This document shows, one piece after another, positions 60,596-64,000 of a stretch of 64,000 nt of DNA (position 1 is the stretch's first letter; each line of letters begins with the position of its first letter). Where the stretch lies: assembly GCF_012641435.1 (NCBI RefSeq), contig NZ_JABAIJ010000007.1, positions 62,001-126,000 of the forward strand, read 5' to 3'. Below the pieces are notes generated by a model. The model made no database searches, was not told the origin of the DNA, and saw only the letters and a program-made list of their open reading frames with translations. The position numbers and the translations under genes are program-made. The DNA is from Rhizobium sp. P38BS-XIX. Its GTDB lineage: Bacteria; Pseudomonadota; Alphaproteobacteria; Rhizobiales; Rhizobiaceae.

Positions 60596-61969
60596 ATGAT
60601 CGATCCAAAGCTTCTTGCCGATCGCTTCCCCGGCGATTTTACGTTCGGTGTTGCCACCGCCGCCTTCCAGATTGAAGGTGCCACCAAGGCCGATGGCCGC
60701 AAGCCATCCATCTGGGATGCTTTCGCCAACATGCCGGGCCGCGTCTATCAGCGGAATAACGGCGATGTCGCTTGCGATCACTACAACCGGCTTGAGCAGG
60801 ATCTCGATCTGATCAAGGACATGGGCGTCGAAGCCTATCGCTTCTCGATCGCCTGGCCGCGCATCATTCCCGAAGGCACAGGCCCGGTGAACGAAGCAGG
60901 TCTGGATTTCTACGATCGTCTGGTCGACGGCTGCAAGGCCCGTGGCATCAAGACCTTTGCTACGCTTTATCATTGGGATCTGCCGCTGATGCTTGCCGGC
61001 GAAGGCGGCTGGACGGCGCGCTCGACCGCACACGCCTTCCAGCGCTATGCGAAAACCGTGATGGCCCGCCTCGGCGATCGTCTGGATTCGGTCGCCACCT
61101 TCAACGAGCCCTGGTGCATCGTCTGGCTCAGCCATCTCTACGGCATTCATGCCCCCGGTGAGCGCAACATGCAGGCGGCGCTCTATGCCATGCATTACAT
61201 GAACCTCGCGCATGGTCTCGGCGTCGAGGCGATCCGCTCGGTTGCGCCAAAGGTGCCTGTCGGCATCGTGCTCAATGCGTCTTCCATTCTGCCGGGCTCT
61301 GATCGCCCCGAGGATCTGGCGGCTGTGGAGCGTGCCCATCAGTTCCACAACGGCGCCTTCTTCGATCCGATCTTCAAGGGCGAGTATCCGAAGGAGTTCG
61401 TCGAGGCGCTTGGCGATCGCATGCCCAAGATCGAGGATGGCGATCTCAAGACCATCAACCAGAAGCTCGATTGGTGGGGGCTGAACTACTACAAGCCGGA
61501 TCGCGTGTTCGATGATGCTTCCAAGACCGGCGATTTTCCTTGGACGAAAGAAGCCCCGCCCGCAAGCGATGTGAAGACGGATATCGGCTGGGAGATCTAT
61601 GCACCGGGCCTGAAGCATGTCGTTGAAGACCTCAACAAGCGTTACGATCTGCCGGAGTGCTACATCACCGAGAATGGCGCCTGCTACAACATGGGCGTCG
61701 TCAACGGCGAGGTCGATGACCAGCCGCGCCTCGACTATTACGCCGAACATCTCGGTATCGTCGCCGATCTCATCAAGGACGGTTATCCGATGCGCGGCTA
61801 CTTCGCCTGGAGCCTGATGGACAATTTCGAATGGGCGGAAGGCTATCGCATGCGCTTCGGCCTCGTTCACGTCGATTACGAAACCCAGGTGCGCACCGTC
61901 AAGAAGAGCGGCAAATGGTATAGACAGCTTGCCTCGCAGTTCCCGCGGGGGAATCACAAGCAGGCCTGA
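60596..61969 (+). CDS. GH1 beta-glucosidase
   Basis: 457 residues, normal for the family. The opening FTFGVATAAFQIEGA is the GH1 N-terminal signature, the acid/base glutamate is E171 in TFNEPWC and the nucleophile E359 in ITENGACYN. No signal peptide, so it acts in the cytosol on imported beta-glucosides such as cellobiose or plant glucosides. It is followed by an FMN reductase gene in the same direction after a 64-base gap. Confidence 0.94.
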   Translation: MIDPKLLADRFPGDFTFGVATAAFQIEGATKADGRKPSIWDAFANMPGRVYQRNNGDVACDHYNRLEQDLDLIKDMGVEAYRFSIAWPRIIPEGTGPVNEAGLDFYDRLVDGCKARGIKTFATLYHWDLPLMLAGEGGWTARSTAHAFQRYAKTVMARLGDRLDSVATFNEPWCIVWLSHLYGIHAPGERNMQAALYAMHYMNLAHGLGVEAIRSVAPKVPVGIVLNASSILPGSDRPEDLAAVERAHQFHNGAFFDPIFKGEYPKEFVEALGDRMPKIEDGDLKTINQKLDWWGLNYYKPDRVFDDASKTGDFPWTKEAPPASDVKTDIGWEIYAPGLKHVVEDLNKRYDLPECYITENGACYNMGVVNGEVDDQPRLDYYAEHLGIVADLIKDGYPMRGYFAWSLMDNFEWAEGYRMRFGLVHVDYETQVRTVKKSGKWYRQLASQFPRGNHKQA

Positions 61970-62033
61970 CCGGCAGCTGTCGGACGAAATTTCAGGCCGT
62001 GTCCGAATCGATGCGGCCTGATAGATATCGGGC

Positions 62034-62582
62034 ATGATCCAGCGCCCGATTTCTCTTTATGCGATTTGCGGCAGTCAGCGACAGGCTTCGACCAGCCGCA
62101 GGCTGCTCAAGGCGTTGCAGCTTGCCGCGCCGCACGATATCAGCATCACAATTTCGGATCTGATCGGTGATCTGCCGATTTTCAATCCGGACAATGAAGG
62201 CGAGAAAACACCGCCTGTGGTCGAGAAATTTGCGGCCGAGATCGGCAGCGCCGATGGCCTGATCGTGTCGTGCCCGGAATATGCGCATGGCATACCCGGC
62301 GGCTTCAAGAATGCCCTGGACTGGCTGGTGTCGCGCGACGAAATCCCTTTCAAGCCGCTGATGTTTGCCCATGCTTCCCATCGTGGCGATCTCGCGCTGG
62401 CGCTGCTGACCGACGTGCTGCAGACGATGTCGCTGCGCATTGTGGACGAAGCATTTCTGCGATTGCCGATTGCCGGCAAGCCCGACGAAGCTCAGGCATC
62501 CATTCTGACGCAAGCGCGCGAAGATGGCGTGCTGCGTGCCGCCCTTGGCCGCTTTGCCGATGCGATCCGCGAAACGGCATGA
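62034..62582 (+). CDS. NADPH-dependent FMN reductase-family flavoprotein
   Basis: 182 residues with a flavodoxin-like fold. The FMN phosphate loop is AICGSQRQASTSRR (the G-S-x-R-x2-S form), and CPEYAHGIPGGFKNALDWLVS is the diagnostic second motif. Members reduce quinones, azo compounds, chromate or free FMN. Immediate neighbours suggest no specific role. Confidence 0.87.
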   Translation: MIQRPISLYAICGSQRQASTSRRLLKALQLAAPHDISITISDLIGDLPIFNPDNEGEKTPPVVEKFAAEIGSADGLIVSCPEYAHGIPGGFKNALDWLVSRDEIPFKPLMFAHASHRGDLALALLTDVLQTMSLRIVDEAFLRLPIAGKPDEAQASILTQAREDGVLRAALGRFADAIRETA

Positions 62583-62693
62583 ATTCCGCCTCCAGTGGTG
62601 GATATACAACTCTTTCCTGTAGGAATCTCCGGCTCGCCTTAACCGTTTATTGAAGACCTGACGGCAGACTTTCACGCCAAGGAGAAAAAGGCG

Positions 62694-64000
62694 TTGGGAG
62701 CAGTATTCAAGTCTCTGCGGCAAGGCAAACAAGTCGGTCGTCATTCCATCGTGACGGCCGTTTTGATTTCTTTTGCCGTGGTTGTGGCCGTCGTCACCCT
62801 GATGGTGCTGACGGCAATCGGCCGTGTGGCGAATTATTCCAACAGGCTGGATGACGAGCGCTCGTGGGAAACGACAGTTGGTGCCCTCAAGACCTTCAAC
62901 GGTCAGCTCGAGGCAACGCTGCACGATCACTCCGCACGCAACGATGCCGCAAAAAGCGTCTATGGTGAGGATGAGAAGACTTGGATCGCCGGCAATTACG
63001 GTGACATATCCTCGAACGGCGCGCTTTTCGACACCGCTCTTATCGTCGATGACAACAATACGCCGATCATAGCCTATCACGACGGCGACGTGATGAAGGA
63101 GAATGTCGAGGACGTTCTCGGCAGCACGATGTGGGTTCTGGTCAATCAGGTGCGCAACACCCCCGGGACCGGGGTACCCGAGGCAAGCGGCTATATCATG
63201 ACCCGCGATGGTATTGCAGCTATCGGCGTTGCGACCATTCGCGAGCGATCCGGGCGTATTCCGGTGCCGGAAGGCAAGCGACGTTACCTGATCCTCGTGC
63301 GCTATCTCGATGCCGCCCGGATCAAGCTGCTGTCCAACACCTATGTCATCAGCGGTCTGAAGCTGGTGCCGGCGGACACTGTCGCCCGCTATGCCGTCTC
63401 GATCGTCGATCCGCTCGGTAAGCCTTTGGGGCGGCTGGTCTGGAATTCACGCGCCCCCGGCGATATCAGCTATCAGCAGGTGCGCCCGATCGTTGTGGGT
63501 GCGCTCGGTCTCGTCGGCCTGTTTTTCATCGTGCTGTTGATTCTGGGCCTGCTGGCAGGACGTCGGCTGCGGGCGGAAGAAGTCGTTGCGCGGCAAAGCT
63601 CGTTGCGCGATCGCCTCAGCGGGCTTCTCAATCGCGAGGGGCTGCGGCACGATGTCGATCGCCTGGTCGAGCATGCGCGTGCCGACGGCAGCAATGTGCT
63701 GCTTCTCTATCTTGACCTCGACGGCTTCAAGGAAATTAACGACGCCTATGGGCATGGCACGGGCGATCAGCTCATTCGTGCCGTTGCCGCCGGTCTCAGG
63801 GTGCTGGTTCCACCGCAGGCGACTTTGGCCCGGCTTGGAGGTGACGAATTCGCGATCGTCTTCCCGACCAAGGAACTCAACGATGCGCCGGCGCTGAGGC
63901 TTGCCGAGCAGATTCTGGATTTTCTCTCGGAGCCGTTGGAAATCGGCCGCCGGGTGGTGGTTGTCGGCGCCAGCATCGGCATTGCGAGCTCTCCCGAAGG
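62694..64000 (+). CDS. Membrane-bound diguanylate cyclase with CHASE4-like sensor (3' end missing)
   Basis: The start is probably the TTG at 62694, with AAGGAG nine bases upstream; it reads LGAVFKSLRQGKQVGRHSIV. A helix (TAVLISFAVVVAVVTLMVLTAIG) leads to a periplasmic domain of about 230 residues resembling CHASE4 (HDHSARNDAAKSVYG, ALIVDDNNTPIIAYHDG), a second helix (VVGALGLVGLFFIVLLILGLLAG), and a GGDEF domain with LLYLDLDGFKEINDAYGHGTGD and the intact RLGGDEFAIV active site. It should make cyclic di-GMP. The frame is open at the window end, so an EAL domain may follow. Confidence 0.82.
   Translation, partial: MGAVFKSLRQGKQVGRHSIVTAVLISFAVVVAVVTLMVLTAIGRVANYSNRLDDERSWETTVGALKTFNGQLEATLHDHSARNDAAKSVYGEDEKTWIAGNYGDISSNGALFDTALIVDDNNTPIIAYHDGDVMKENVEDVLGSTMWVLVNQVRNTPGTGVPEASGYIMTRDGIAAIGVATIRERSGRIPVPEGKRRYLILVRYLDAARIKLLSNTYVISGLKLVPADTVARYAVSIVDPLGKPLGRLVWNSRAPGDISYQQVRPIVVGALGLVGLFFIVLLILGLLAGRRLRAEEVVARQSSLRDRLSGLLNREGLRHDVDRLVEHARADGSNVLLLYLDLDGFKEINDAYGHGTGDQLIRAVAAGLRVLVPPQATLARLGGDEFAIVFPTKELNDAPALRLAEQILDFLSEPLEIGRRVVVVGASIGIASSPE

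Noticed and set aside
59945..62035. A 696-codon open frame on the minus strand across the beta-glucosidase gene
   Set aside because: Only its last 134 codons (from ATG 60349) look like a protein, DoxX. The rest is antisense to a GH1 gene with intact catalytic motifs and has no recognisable domain.

Overview
The window is 64 kb of GC-rich chromosome- or chromid-like DNA from an alphaproteobacterium of the Rhizobiaceae (Rhizobium/Agrobacterium group). This rests on smoEFGK-mtlK polyol genes, many sugar ABC importers each beside its own regulator, TerC, DUF1328 and DUF1345 proteins, and palindromic intergenic elements that look rhizobial. I saw no rRNA, tRNA, CRISPR, insertion sequence or prophage gene. 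Nearly all of the sequence codes for transport and catabolism of plant-type carbohydrates, with a few housekeeping genes between.

Layout. 1-7824 (+): the end of a sorbitol/mannitol operon (smoE partial, smoF, smoG, smoK, mtlK, a HAD phosphatase, an FGGY D-ribulokinase-like kinase), facing a convergent RpiR/SIS regulator. 8.9-14.5 kb: EI24 membrane protein, nth, DUF2244, an Ada-like alkyltransferase whose ribosome-binding site lies in a hairpin, a SorC regulator and transaldolase. 14.6-27.6 kb: a two-armed catabolic locus around an IclR gene. One arm has a CoA-transferase, a MaoC hydratase and an amidohydrolase/lactonase. The other has a four-gene ABC importer, a mandelate-racemase-type dehydratase, a mutarotase-like protein, a Gfo/Idh/MocA dehydrogenase, a second MaoC, a solute-binding-like protein with no signal peptide, and an SDR. 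27.7-34.2 kb: two small membrane proteins, then a polyamine-type operon in the gene order of E. coli ydcSTUVW. 34.6-44.7 kb: DHFR-like, exonuclease, LysR, envelope proteins, lysS-gltX, terC and an AraC/GyrI regulator. 44.1-47.8 kb: TetR with divergent EmrAB efflux and two matching operators. 47.9-52.4 kb: LacI-xylB-xylA and a VOC protein. 52.4-59.9 kb: a LacI-controlled ribose-type ABC importer, a TIM-barrel isomerase/epimerase and a Gfo/Idh/MocA oxidoreductase. 59.9-64 kb: DoxX, a GH1 beta-glucosidase, an FMN reductase, and a CHASE4-like/GGDEF protein cut by the window end.

How the genes work together. Each catabolic block pairs an importer with oxidising or isomerising enzymes and a local regulator. 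The best candidate for an undescribed system is the IclR locus at 14.6-27.6 kb. It carries what looks like an oxidative sugar route (mutarotase, dehydrogenase, lactonase, acid-sugar dehydratase, SDR) together with CoA-ester chemistry (class III CoA-transferase and two MaoC paralogues) and a cytosolic solute-binding fold. Recurring regulatory features are stem-loops just after solute-binding-protein genes, paired LacI and TetR operators at helical spacings, and composite palindromic repeats inside sugar operons.
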